Shown here: piece by piece, positions 8,960-17,679 of the stretch | Numbering within the stretch: the stretch's first letter is position 1 | Layout: the number at the start of each line of letters is the position of its first letter | Assembly: GCF_025486315.1 (NCBI RefSeq) | Contig: NZ_JAOOPY010000020.1 | Coordinates: forward strand, 1-64,000 | Source of the DNA: Variovorax sp. N23 | Lineage (GTDB): Bacteria; Pseudomonadota; Gammaproteobacteria; Burkholderiales; Burkholderiaceae_C | Reading direction: 5' to 3' | DNA: 64,000 nt | Program-made: the position numbers and the translations under genes | The notes under the pieces: model-generated | Told to the model about the DNA's origin: nothing | Databases searched by the model: none | What the model saw: only the letters and a program-made list of their open reading frames with translations

Positions 8960-9343
8960 CTACCCGGTGGCGGGCGAAAAGCGGACCAGCGTGTGGCCGT
9001 CGTGCGCGAAGAAGCCGGCCGCCACGCGGTCGCCGATGCGCACGCCCGGCTCGGCGTGCGCCATCAGGCGCGGGCCTTCGTCGAGCTGCGCGATGACCAG
9101 CGTGTACGGCGCGAGCGCGCGGAAGGCATCGGATGGCGCGCGCGACACCACGGTCACCGCATGCAGCGTGGCGGTGCCGCAGGCCGTTGCCCACGCCAGC
9201 GCTTCGCTGCCGCAGTGCGCGCAGGCATAGCGCGCCAGCGTCTGCGCCGTGCCGCACGCGGCGCAGCGCTGAAAGCGCAGTTCGTGCCGCGCGAGGCCAT
9301 CGACGAAGGGCGATGCGAGCGCGCTGGAAGACGTGGCAGTCAT
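8960..9343 (-). CDS. DUF35 zinc-ribbon/OB-fold protein
   Basis: 127 residues: a rubredoxin-like zinc ribbon (Cys27, Cys30, Cys41, Cys44 in RCAACG and YACAHCG) followed by an OB fold. DUF35 proteins act as partner subunits of thiolase-fold enzymes and are thought to bind acyl-CoA. The gene overlaps the upstream thiolase-like gene by ATGA, so the two products are probably made stoichiometrically. The known Ltp2-ChsH2 DUF35 pairs of sterol side-chain degradation are aldolases, which is a plausible model here. Confidence 0.87.
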   Translation of the reverse strand: MTATSSSALASPFVDGLARHELRFQRCAACGTAQTLARYACAHCGSEALAWATACGTATLHAVTVVSRAPSDAFRALAPYTLVIAQLDEGPRLMAHAEPGVRIGDRVAAGFFAHDGHTLVRFSPATG

Positions 9344-10500
9344 GGCGAAGGCTCCTGCGAGAGGATCAGGCTCACATGCGAGGACATCACGCCGCCGTCG
9401 GCGTGGACGAAGGCATGGTTCGGCCGGGCGACCTGACGCGCGCCGGCCTGGCCGGTCATCTGCCGGAACACCTCGACCGCGTGCGCCATGCCGCCGGCCA
9501 CGCCGCAATGGCCGAAGGACAGCAGGCCGCCGTGCGTGTTGAGCGGCAACGGCCCGCCCGGTGCGAAGTCGCCGTTGCGCACCCGCTGGGCCGCCCCGCC
9601 GCGCGGCGCGAAGCCGATCTCTTCGAGCAGCATGGTCAGCGTGATCGTGAAGGAGTCGTAGATGCCGAGGTGGTCGATGTCGGCCACGCCAAGACCCGCG
9701 TCGGCGAAGGCGCGCTGCGCCGCGATGGCCGCGCCGCACTGCATCACGTCGGCCATCGCGCTCAGGTGCTGGTGCCGATGCGCCTGGCCGGCGCCGGCCA
9801 TGGCAACGCGCGGGCCGTCACCGGGCACGGCCGACACCACCAGCGCCATCGCGCCGTCGGAGATCGGGCAGCAATCCATCAGCTTGAGCGGGGCGGCGAT
9901 CGGCTTGGAGGCCAGCACGTCGGCCACCGTGATCGGTGCGGTGAGGTGCGCGCCGGGGTGCCGCCCCGCGTTGGCGCGCATCAGCACGGCGAACTCGGCG
10001 AGGTCGGCTTCGGTGGTGCCGGTCTCGTGCAGGTAGCGCGAGGCCATCAGGCCGTAGTAGGCCGGCACGGACGCGCCGTTGGGCACCTCGTAGTCGGGGT
10101 CGCCGACCTGCGCCAGCGTCTGGATGGCGCTGTCGCGCGACTGGCCGCTCAGCCGGTTCTCGCCGGCCACCACCAGCACATGGCGGCAACGGCCGCTGCG
10201 CACCAGCTCGCGCGCCAGCATCAGCATCGCGGCGCCCGTCGCACCGCCCAGCTGCAGGCTGTGCGCGTAGGCCGGGTCGAGCGAGAAGCGCTCGCAGAAC
10301 AGCGTGGAGATCATCAGGTGCGGCAGCGTGGTGGCGTAGCCGCACAGCACGCCGTCGATGTCCGCGCGCTGCAGGCCGGCGTTTTGCAATGCCTGCTGCG
10401 CGGCCTGCGCCATCAGGTCGAGCGCGCCCTGCCCGTCGTGGCGGCCGAAGGCGGTGCCGCCGACGCCGGTGATCCACGCCGTCGTGGGGTTCGTCGCCAT
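9340..10500 (-). CDS. Thiolase-fold protein, SCPx/lipid-transfer type
   Basis: 386 residues with the thiolase fold. The usual nucleophilic Cys near residue 90 is not present (the loop reads LQLGGATGA). The C-terminal half keeps the glycine-rich LLSFGHCGVAGGMAH region and has a YDSFT motif like that of Ltp2-type retro-aldolases. With the overlapping DUF35 gene it could form an aldolase that cleaves a 3-hydroxyacyl-CoA, not a classical thiolase; this is inferred from the missing Cys and the partner. Its ATG overlaps the IclR stop by one base. Confidence 0.83.
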   Translation of the reverse strand: MATNPTTAWITGVGGTAFGRHDGQGALDLMAQAAQQALQNAGLQRADIDGVLCGYATTLPHLMISTLFCERFSLDPAYAHSLQLGGATGAAMLMLARELVRSGRCRHVLVVAGENRLSGQSRDSAIQTLAQVGDPDYEVPNGASVPAYYGLMASRYLHETGTTEADLAEFAVLMRANAGRHPGAHLTAPITVADVLASKPIAAPLKLMDCCPISDGAMALVVSAVPGDGPRVAMAGAGQAHRHQHLSAMADVMQCGAAIAAQRAFADAGLGVADIDHLGIYDSFTITLTMLLEEIGFAPRGGAAQRVRNGDFAPGGPLPLNTHGGLLSFGHCGVAGGMAHAVEVFRQMTGQAGARQVARPNHAFVHADGGVMSSHVSLILSQEPSP

Positions 10501-11345
10501 CAGTGCACCCGCCCGCGCCGCGTGACGGCCGCGGCGCCGCCGGTGTGGGCGGCGCGGCTCCACAGCACTTCGCAGGTCGCGGCCTCGCGCCGCAGCGCCT
10601 GCGCCAGTTCGGCTTCGCGCGACGTGATGCGATCGTTGAGCGCCGCGATGCTGATGGCCGCGACCGGCCGCCCGTCGGCCCCGAGGATCGGCACCGCGAT
10701 GCCGCCCATGCGTTCGATCACCACGTCGAGCAGCACGGCGTAGCCGCGCTCGCGCGCTTCGCGGGCCTGCTCTTCCAGCAGCTGCGCCGTGATGCGCGGG
10801 TAGCGCTGCAGCTGCGGCGCGATCACCGCCAGCGCGGCCTGCCGTTCGGCCTCGGGCATCCAGGCCAGCAGCGCCAGGCTGCCGGCGCCCACGCCCAGCG
10901 GGCGGCGGCTGCCGATGGTGAGGTAGTTCGCGCGGATCGGGTAGCGGCCCTCCTCCACGTCGACGCAAAGCGATTCGATGCCGCTCGGGATCGACAGGAT
11001 CACGCTGTCCTCGAACTGCCCGGTGAGCCGCAGCAGCGCCGGCCGCACCAGCGGGCGCGGGTCGAAGCGGGCCAGCGCGGCGGCGCCCAGCACCAGCAGC
11101 TCGGCCCCCAGGCTGTAGTGCTTGCTGTGCGGGTCGCGCACGACGAAGCCGTCGTGCATCAGCACCTCGAGCAGGCGCAGCACGGTGGTCTTGTCGAGGC
11201 CGGTGGCAAGGGCGATGTCGGTCAGGCGCGTGACGCCGGGGTCGGACAGCGCACGCAGGATGCGGCAGGCACGCTCGACCGACGAGGTGGGTTCCACGGC
11301 CCGCTGGGCCAGCATCGACGCAGGGGTGCGCGTTCTTCCGGGCAT
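10500..11345 (-). CDS. IclR-family transcriptional regulator
   Basis: 281 residues: N-terminal winged helix (TSSVERACRILRALSDPG, then LTDIALATGLDKTTVLRLLEVL) and C-terminal effector domain (YPIRANYLTIGSRRPLGVGAGSLALLAW; later ERGYAVLLDVVIERMGGIAVPI). It is the first gene of the catabolic operon on the same strand and overlaps the thiolase gene by one base, so it probably autoregulates the whole unit. The start at 11345 (MPGRTRT) is chosen over an in-frame upstream codon at 11420 because it has AAGAGAC ahead and the domain begins soon after it. Confidence 0.87.
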   Translation of the reverse strand: MPGRTRTPASMLAQRAVEPTSSVERACRILRALSDPGVTRLTDIALATGLDKTTVLRLLEVLMHDGFVVRDPHSKHYSLGAELLVLGAAALARFDPRPLVRPALLRLTGQFEDSVILSIPSGIESLCVDVEEGRYPIRANYLTIGSRRPLGVGAGSLALLAWMPEAERQAALAVIAPQLQRYPRITAQLLEEQAREARERGYAVLLDVVIERMGGIAVPILGADGRPVAAISIAALNDRITSREAELAQALRREAATCEVLWSRAAHTGGAAAVTRRGRVH

Positions 11346-11360
11346 GTTGTCTCTTGTTTC

Positions 11361-11372
11361 GTTCAGCGGAAC
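11361..11372. promoter_or_regulatory. Possible IclR operator
   Basis: GTTCAGCGGAAC, a GTTC/GAAC inverted repeat with a 4-base spacer, lies 16 bases upstream of the IclR start codon. IclR-family regulators often bind short palindromes of this style near their own promoter. Short and unverified. Confidence 0.3.
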
Positions 11373-11486
11373 ACCGCGAAGTCGTTCTGCATTGAACGCG
11401 CCGCCGCTTTCCGGCGTCAAGCAAAGCCGGAAAAGTTGCCGCAGGCGAAACTTTTCAAGGGAAAACCCGGCACGGCCGGAGCCCGC

Positions 11487-13943
11487 TCACGGCACGCGGT
11501 GGTGCCAGTAGCGCGCCTGCGTCGCGCGCTCGCAGCGCACCGCCTGCGGCGCGCGGCTCGACCACTGCGCGGCGCCGCAGTGCGGGCTGTCGATGACCGT
11601 CGTGCCGCGCGCCTCGTAGGCCTCGCGCACCGGTGGCGCGGGGTGGCCGAAGCGGTTGCGGTAGCCCGCCTGCATCAGCGCCAGGCGCGGCTGCACAGCG
11701 TCCAGCAAGGCCGGGCTCGACGAGCTCTCGCTGCCATGGTGCGGCACCAGCAGCAGGTCGGCGCGCAGGGCGCCCTCGGCGCTGCGTGCGACGAGCGCGG
11801 CCTCCTGCGCGCGCTCGATGTCGCCGGCCAGCAGCACGGCGGCGTGCCCGTTGCCGATGCGCAGCACGCAGGAGACGGTGTTGGGCTTGACCGACGGGGC
11901 GTCGTAGTCGGCCGCCCGTGGATGCAGCACCTCGAAAACCACGCCATCCCAGACCCAGCGCTGGCCGGCGATGCAGCGCTGGGCCGGCCGCAGCGTCTGC
12001 GCCGGATGGGCGGCCTCGATCGAACTGAGCAATGCGGCCTGCGGCTGCATGGCGAGCACGGCGGGCGCGCCGCCGGTGTGGTCGCTGTCGCGGTGGCTCA
12101 GCACCACGGTGTCCAGGCGCTCGCCGCCCGCGCGCAGCAGCGGCACCAGCACGCGGTGGCCGGCATCACTCTCCAGGCTATAGCGCGGGCCGGCGTCGTA
12201 CAGCAGGCTGTGGGTGGCGGTACGCACCAGCACCGCGTTGCCCTGGCCGATGTCGGCGGCCAGCAGCTCGAACTCGCCGACGGGCGGGCGTGGCGCCTGC
12301 CACAGCACCACGGGCAGCAACAGGGGCAGGCCCAGCACGCGCACCGACCACGGCAGGCGCATCGCCAGCAGCACGCCGCCCGCCACGCCGCCGACCGCGG
12401 CCCACAGCGGCGGCGCCGCCGTCGAGACGGTCGCGAAGGGCAGCGCCGCGAGCCACTGCAGCCACCACGACAGGCCCTGCACCGCCCAGGCGGCGGCATC
12501 CCATGCCCACGGCACCAAGGCGCCGAGCATGGCCAGCGGCGTCACGACCAGCGTGACCCAGGGGATGGCCAATGCGTTGGCGAACAGCCCGACCACCGAC
12601 ACCTGCTGGAACAGCAGCAGCGTCAGCGGCGTGAGCGCCAGCGTGACGACCGCCTGCTCGCGCGCCAGCCGGGCGAGGCGGCGGCGCCAGGTCAGGGCCT
12701 GCCCGGCCTCGGCCATCGCGTCGGTCGCGAAGAGTGCGGCGACGGCGACGAAGCTGAGCCAGAAGCCGGCCTGCATCAGGGCCCATGGGTCGACCGTCAC
12801 CACCACTGCGCAGGCCAGCAGCCACACGCACGGCCAGGGCCAGCGCCGGCCGACGATGCGCAGCAGGGCGACGGTCGCCAGCATCCACACCGTGCGCTGC
12901 GAAGGCACCCCCCACCCGCTGAAGAGCGCGTACAGCCCGGCCAGCGCCACGCCGCCGACGAGGGCGGCCTGCTGCGCCGGCCAGCGCAGCATCAGGCGCG
13001 TGCTGCGCCGCCACAGCGCCCCGACGAGCAAGGCCGCGAGCCACGCGAACATGGTGATGTGCAGTCCCGAGATGGCCATCAGATGCGCCACGCCCGTCGC
13101 GCGGTAGACGTCCCAGTCGGCGCGGTCGATGGCACCCTGGTCGCCGGTCACCAGCGCGGCGATCACGCCGGCCAGGCGCCGGTCGGTCACGCGCTCGAAG
13201 ACCGCGTCGCGCACGGCTTCCCGGGCGCGCTCGACGGGGTGCCGCCAGGTGGCGGCGAGGCGCTCGGGCGGCGCATCGCGGGCGCCGGTGCGCACGTAGC
13301 CGGTCGCCTGCACGCCCTGCTCCCACAGCTGCAGCTCCTGGTCGAAGCCATGCGGGTTGAGGTTGCCGTGCGGGGCCTTGAGGCGCACGGTCAGCCGCCA
13401 GCGCTCGCCGGCGTGCAGCGCTGCGGGGCGGCGCGGGGCCTGCGGCGGGGCCGCTGCCTCCTCCGCCCCGCGGCCCCACAGGCCGGTGCCCTCGGCGTAC
13501 CAGCCCAGCGCGATGCGGCGCGGTACGCGCGGCGGCGGTGGCTCGCTCGCCGCGTCACCGGCCCATCGCGCCGATTCGACATCGAGCCGGAAGCGCGTGC
13601 CGCTCTCGTCGTGCTGCGGCATCTGGGCGATCACACCCGTCACCTGAAGGTCTCGGCCCTCGAGCGACGGGTCCAGCGCGTCGCCGACATAGACCACCGC
13701 GCGCCATCCCGTGAGGCCGGCACTGGCGAGCGCTGCCAGCACCAGCCACGCGGCAACGGCCATTCGACCATGACGGCGCGTGCGCCAGATGGCGTACAGC
13801 GCCAGGCTCGCCGCAACGGCCAGGGCCGCATAGCGCCCGGCCGGCCACAACACCGCCTGCTGCAACTGCAGGGCAGCGCCCGCGATCGCGCCGGCCATGG
13901 CCGCGAATGGCGCCCAGCCGCGCAGCGCGTGCTGCGCCCTCAA
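11487..13943 (-). CDS. comEC: ComEC/Rec2-type DNA uptake channel
   Basis: 818 residues, the usual length for proteobacterial ComEC. Order: N-terminal membrane helices, OB-fold (DUF4131) region, the competence membrane domain with HLMAISGLHITMFAW near residue 270, several more membrane helices, and a C-terminal metallo-beta-lactamase domain with SHRDSDHTGG and LLVPHHGSESSSS. It carries transforming single-stranded DNA across the inner membrane. The start codon reads MRAQHALRGWAPF. It is separated by 141 bases from the IclR gene and divergent from the transglutaminase gene at 14.1 kb. Confidence 0.9.
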   Translation of the reverse strand: MRAQHALRGWAPFAAMAGAIAGAALQLQQAVLWPAGRYAALAVAASLALYAIWRTRRHGRMAVAAWLVLAALASAGLTGWRAVVYVGDALDPSLEGRDLQVTGVIAQMPQHDESGTRFRLDVESARWAGDAASEPPPPRVPRRIALGWYAEGTGLWGRGAEEAAAPPQAPRRPAALHAGERWRLTVRLKAPHGNLNPHGFDQELQLWEQGVQATGYVRTGARDAPPERLAATWRHPVERAREAVRDAVFERVTDRRLAGVIAALVTGDQGAIDRADWDVYRATGVAHLMAISGLHITMFAWLAALLVGALWRRSTRLMLRWPAQQAALVGGVALAGLYALFSGWGVPSQRTVWMLATVALLRIVGRRWPWPCVWLLACAVVVTVDPWALMQAGFWLSFVAVAALFATDAMAEAGQALTWRRRLARLAREQAVVTLALTPLTLLLFQQVSVVGLFANALAIPWVTLVVTPLAMLGALVPWAWDAAAWAVQGLSWWLQWLAALPFATVSTAAPPLWAAVGGVAGGVLLAMRLPWSVRVLGLPLLLPVVLWQAPRPPVGEFELLAADIGQGNAVLVRTATHSLLYDAGPRYSLESDAGHRVLVPLLRAGGERLDTVVLSHRDSDHTGGAPAVLAMQPQAALLSSIEAAHPAQTLRPAQRCIAGQRWVWDGVVFEVLHPRAADYDAPSVKPNTVSCVLRIGNGHAAVLLAGDIERAQEAALVARSAEGALRADLLLVPHHGSESSSSPALLDAVQPRLALMQAGYRNRFGHPAPPVREAYEARGTTVIDSPHCGAAQWSSRAPQAVRCERATQARYWHHRVP

Positions 13944-14067
13944 GAAATCTCTCCCTGATCCATGCGGCCGGACCTCCCTTTACACGCTTTCCGTGGCGCG
14001 TTAATTGCTTTGCCGGTGGGCTAGTATGCGTCTCACCCGAGACCCGTCGCCGCTCCGAGAAAAACCG

Positions 14068-17000
14068 ATGTCCATTCACGCCGCACTCCACCACGTCACC
14101 CACTACAAGTACGACCGTCCGGTGCAGCTCGGCCCGCAGGTGGTCCGCCTGCGCCCGGCGCCCCACTGCCGCAGCAACGTCATCTCGTACTCCCTGCGCA
14201 TCGAGCCCGAACAGCACTTCATCAACTGGCAGCAGGACCCCTTCGCCAACTACCAGGCCCGCCTGGTGTTCCCCGAGAAGACGCGCGAGTTCAAGGTCAC
14301 GGTCGACCTCGTGGTCGAGATGGCGGTCTACAACCCCTTCGACTTCTTCCTCGAGCCGCAGGCCGAGAATTTCCCCTTCACGTACACGGCCGAGCAGGCC
14401 GACGAACTCGCCCCCTACCTGGTGGTGGAGCCGGCCACGCCGCTGGTGCAGGCCTACCTCGACAAGATCGACCGCACCGAGAAGCGCACGATCGACTTCC
14501 TGGTTGGCATCAACCAGCAGGTGCAAGGCGACGTCGATTACCTGATCCGCATGGAGCCCGGCGTGCAGACGCCGGAAGAAACGCTCACCAACGGCAGCGG
14601 CTCCTGCCGCGACTCGGGCTGGCTGCTGGTGCAGCTGCTGCGCCACATGGGCCTGGCCGCGCGCTTCGTCTCGGGCTACCTGATCCAGCTCACGCCCGAC
14701 GTGAAGGCGCTCGACGGCCCGAGCGGCACGACGGTCGACTTCACCGACCTGCACGCCTGGTGCGAGGTCTACCTGCCCGGCGCCGGCTGGATCGGCCTGG
14801 ACGCCACCTCCGGCCTGCTCGCCGGCGAAGGCCACATCCCGCTGGCCTGCACGCCCACGCCGTCGAGCGCCGCGCCGATCGAAGGCGTGGTCGACGACGC
14901 CGAGGTCGAGTTCGGCCACGAGATGGTCGTCACCCGCATCCACGAATCGCCCCGCGTCACCAAGCCCTACACCGACGAACAGTGGGCCGAGGTGCTGGCC
15001 CTGGGCGAAGCCGTCGACAAGCGGCTGGCCGTCGGCGACGTGCGCCTGACCATGGGCGGCGAGCCGACCTACGTGGCCACCAGCGACCGCGACGCCGCCG
15101 AATGGAACACCGACGCGCTCGGCCCGACCAAGCGCGGCTATGCCACCGAGCTGGTGCAGAAGCTGCGCGCCGAATACGGCAACGGCGGCTTCCTGCACTT
15201 CGGCCAGGGCAAGTGGTACCCGGGCGAGCAACTGCCGCGCTGGGCGCTGTCGATCTTCTGGCGCGCCGACGGCCAGACCATCTGGCACAACCCCGAGCTC
15301 TTCGCCGACGAGCGCGTGCCCACGCACTACACCAGCGAAGACGCGCGCCGCTTCACCACCGTGCTGGCGCACCGCCTGGGCCTGACCGAGCGCTACATCC
15401 AGCCCGGCTACGAAGACACCTACTACTACCTGTGGCGCGAGCGCCGCCTGCCGGTCAACGTCGACCCCTTCGACTCGAAGCTCGACGACGAGATGGAACG
15501 CGTGCGGCTGCGCCGCGTGTTCACGCAGAAGCTCGACGCCGTCATCGGCTACATGCTGCCGGTCGAGCCTGGCAACGCCGATGCAGACGCGCCCGCGCTC
15601 GAAGGCCCCGGGTGGAAGACCGGCCCCTGGTTCCTGCGCGACGACCGCATGTACCTGATCCCCGGCGACTCGCCCATGGGCTACCGCCTGCCGCTCGATT
15701 CGCAGCCGTGGGCCAGCAAGGGCGACTACCCCTACCTGGTCGATCGCGACCCGACCGCGCCGCTGGCCGACCTGCCGAACGACGCCGACTACCGCGCACG
15801 CTACGCCGGCCTGCCGACCGGCCCGAAGGACGACCTGGGCGCCGTGCCCTATGCCTTCGGTTCGCCGCCGCAGACGCCGGCCGCCCTGCGCATGCAGGGC
15901 CCGGGTACGGCAACTGCAACCAGCACTGCGACAGGCCCGGGCGCAGCTTCGGCGGATAGCGCCGACCCCACCACGCCGCGCCAGCCGCGCCGCGGCGAGT
16001 CGGCCCACTGGATCACCCGCACCGCGCTGTGCGTCGAGGTGCGCGACCCGCGCCGCGCCAACGGGCCGGCCGCCGAGAAGGTCGGCGATTCGTCGGGCGT
16101 GCTCTACGTCTTCATGCCCCCGTTGCGCCGCCTGGAGGACTACCTCGACCTGGTCGCCGCGATCGAAGCCACCGCAGAACAACTCGGCTTGAAGATCGTG
16201 ATGGAAGGCTACCCGCCGCCGCGCGACCCGCGCCTGAAGATGCTGGCCGTCACGCCCGACCCGGGCGTGATCGAGGTCAACATCCACCCGGCCAACAACT
16301 GGAAGGAACTGGTCGCCCACACCGAGTTCCTGTACGACGCGGCCTTCGAGACGCGCCTGTCGGCCGAGAAGTTCATGACCGACGGCCGCCACACCGGCAC
16401 CGGCGGCGGCAACCACTTCGTGATGGGCGGCGCCACGCCCGCCGACAGCCCCTTCCTGCGCCGGCCCGAGCTGCTGGCCAGCCTGCTGCTGTACTGGCAC
16501 AACCACCCGTCGCTCAGCTACCTGTTCTCGGGCATGTTCATCGGCCCGACCAGCCAGGCGCCGCGCGTGGACGAAGCGCGCAACGACCAGGTCTACGAGC
16601 TGGAGATCGCGCTCAAGGAGATCGCCAGGAACCGCGAGATCTACGGCCAGAACATGCCCGCCTGGCTGGTCGACCGCACGCTGCGCAACATCCTGGTCGA
16701 CGTCACCGGCAACACGCACCGCAGCGAGTTCTGCATCGACAAGCTGTACTCGCCCGACTCCTCCACCGGCCGCCTCGGCCTCTTGGAACTGCGCGCCTTC
16801 GAGATGCCGCCGCACGCCCGCATGAGCATCGCGCAGCAGTTGCTGCTGCGTGCCTTCATCGCGCGCTTCTGGGACGAGCCCTACCAGGCGCCGGCCACCC
16901 GCTGGGGCACCGAGCTGCACGACCGCTTCCTGCTGCCGACCTTCGTCAAGATGGACTTCGAGGACGTCATCAGCGAGATGCGCCAGGCCGGCTTCCCCTT

Positions 17001-17586
17001 CGACCCCAACTGGTTCGCGCCGCACCTCGAATTCCGCTTCCCGCTGGTCGGCCAGGTGCAGGCGATGGGCGTCGAGCTGTCGCTGCGCAACGCGCTCGAG
17101 CCCTGGCACGTGATGGGCGAGGAAGGCTCGGCCGGCGGCACGGTGCGCTATGTCGATTCGTCGCTCGAACGCATCGAGGTGCGCGTGACCGGCCTCAACG
17201 AGAGCCGCCACGTCATCACCGTCAACGGCAAGGTGCTGCCGCTGCAGCCCACCGGCACGGTCGGCGAATTCGTCGCCGGCGTGCGCTACAAGGCCTGGAA
17301 CCCGCCGTCGGCGCTGCATCCGAGCATCGGTGCGCATGCGCCGCTGACCTTCGACATCGTCGACACTTGGATGAAGCGCTCGCTGGGCGGCTGCCAGTAC
17401 TTCGTCGCCCACCCGGGCGGACGCAGCTACGACACCTTCCCGGTCAACGCCTACGAGGCCGAGAGCCGTCGCATGGCGCGCTTCACGCGCATGGGCCACA
17501 CACCGGGCCTGATGAAGACGCCGCCCGCGACGATCGAACTGGCCGGCAGCCGGGAATTCCCGTTCACGCTCGACCTGCGCCGATGA
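14068..17586 (+). CDS. Transglutaminase-like protein fused to DUF2126
   Basis: 1172 residues. Domains in order: bacterial transglutaminase N-terminal beta-domain (HHVTHYKYDRPVQLGPQVVR), transglutaminase core with a complete triad (Cys in GSCRDSGW near residue 180, His in DLHAWCEVYLPGAGW, Asp in GLDATSG), then a very long DUF2126 region from about residue 300 to the end. The usual prediction is cysteine-protease or amide-transfer chemistry. The start at 14068 is supported by the alignment of the N-terminal domain. It heads a plus-strand operon with the fused ATP-grasp/alpha-E gene and a second transglutaminase, which together look like one peptide-modifying system. Confidence 0.87.
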   Translation: MSIHAALHHVTHYKYDRPVQLGPQVVRLRPAPHCRSNVISYSLRIEPEQHFINWQQDPFANYQARLVFPEKTREFKVTVDLVVEMAVYNPFDFFLEPQAENFPFTYTAEQADELAPYLVVEPATPLVQAYLDKIDRTEKRTIDFLVGINQQVQGDVDYLIRMEPGVQTPEETLTNGSGSCRDSGWLLVQLLRHMGLAARFVSGYLIQLTPDVKALDGPSGTTVDFTDLHAWCEVYLPGAGWIGLDATSGLLAGEGHIPLACTPTPSSAAPIEGVVDDAEVEFGHEMVVTRIHESPRVTKPYTDEQWAEVLALGEAVDKRLAVGDVRLTMGGEPTYVATSDRDAAEWNTDALGPTKRGYATELVQKLRAEYGNGGFLHFGQGKWYPGEQLPRWALSIFWRADGQTIWHNPELFADERVPTHYTSEDARRFTTVLAHRLGLTERYIQPGYEDTYYYLWRERRLPVNVDPFDSKLDDEMERVRLRRVFTQKLDAVIGYMLPVEPGNADADAPALEGPGWKTGPWFLRDDRMYLIPGDSPMGYRLPLDSQPWASKGDYPYLVDRDPTAPLADLPNDADYRARYAGLPTGPKDDLGAVPYAFGSPPQTPAALRMQGPGTATATSTATGPGAASADSADPTTPRQPRRGESAHWITRTALCVEVRDPRRANGPAAEKVGDSSGVLYVFMPPLRRLEDYLDLVAAIEATAEQLGLKIVMEGYPPPRDPRLKMLAVTPDPGVIEVNIHPANNWKELVAHTEFLYDAAFETRLSAEKFMTDGRHTGTGGGNHFVMGGATPADSPFLRRPELLASLLLYWHNHPSLSYLFSGMFIGPTSQAPRVDEARNDQVYELEIALKEIARNREIYGQNMPAWLVDRTLRNILVDVTGNTHRSEFCIDKLYSPDSSTGRLGLLELRAFEMPPHARMSIAQQLLLRAFIARFWDEPYQAPATRWGTELHDRFLLPTFVKMDFEDVISEMRQAGFPFDPNWFAPHLEFRFPLVGQVQAMGVELSLRNALEPWHVMGEEGSAGGTVRYVDSSLERIEVRVTGLNESRHVITVNGKVLPLQPTGTVGEFVAGVRYKAWNPPSALHPSIGAHAPLTFDIVDTWMKRSLGGCQYFVAHPGGRSYDTFPVNAYEAESRRMARFTRMGHTPGLMKTPPATIELAGSREFPFTLDLRR

Positions 17587-17679
17587 GGCTGCCCACGCGG
17601 CCGCATTGCGCAGGCGCCGGCATTCTGTCGTGCGGCCGGCGTCGTGCACGCGTGACCACGGTGTGACAATCGGCGCACC

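Noticed and set aside
10503..13958. Very long open frame on the plus strand opposite the IclR gene and comEC; similar ones opposite 1.4-5.3 kb, 13.6-17.6 kb, 43.4-46.0 kb and 46.3-49.7 kb
   Set aside because: High-GC codon use leaves antisense frames open. The translations are Arg/His/Gln/Ala-rich low-complexity with no domain, and real conserved proteins lie on the other strand.
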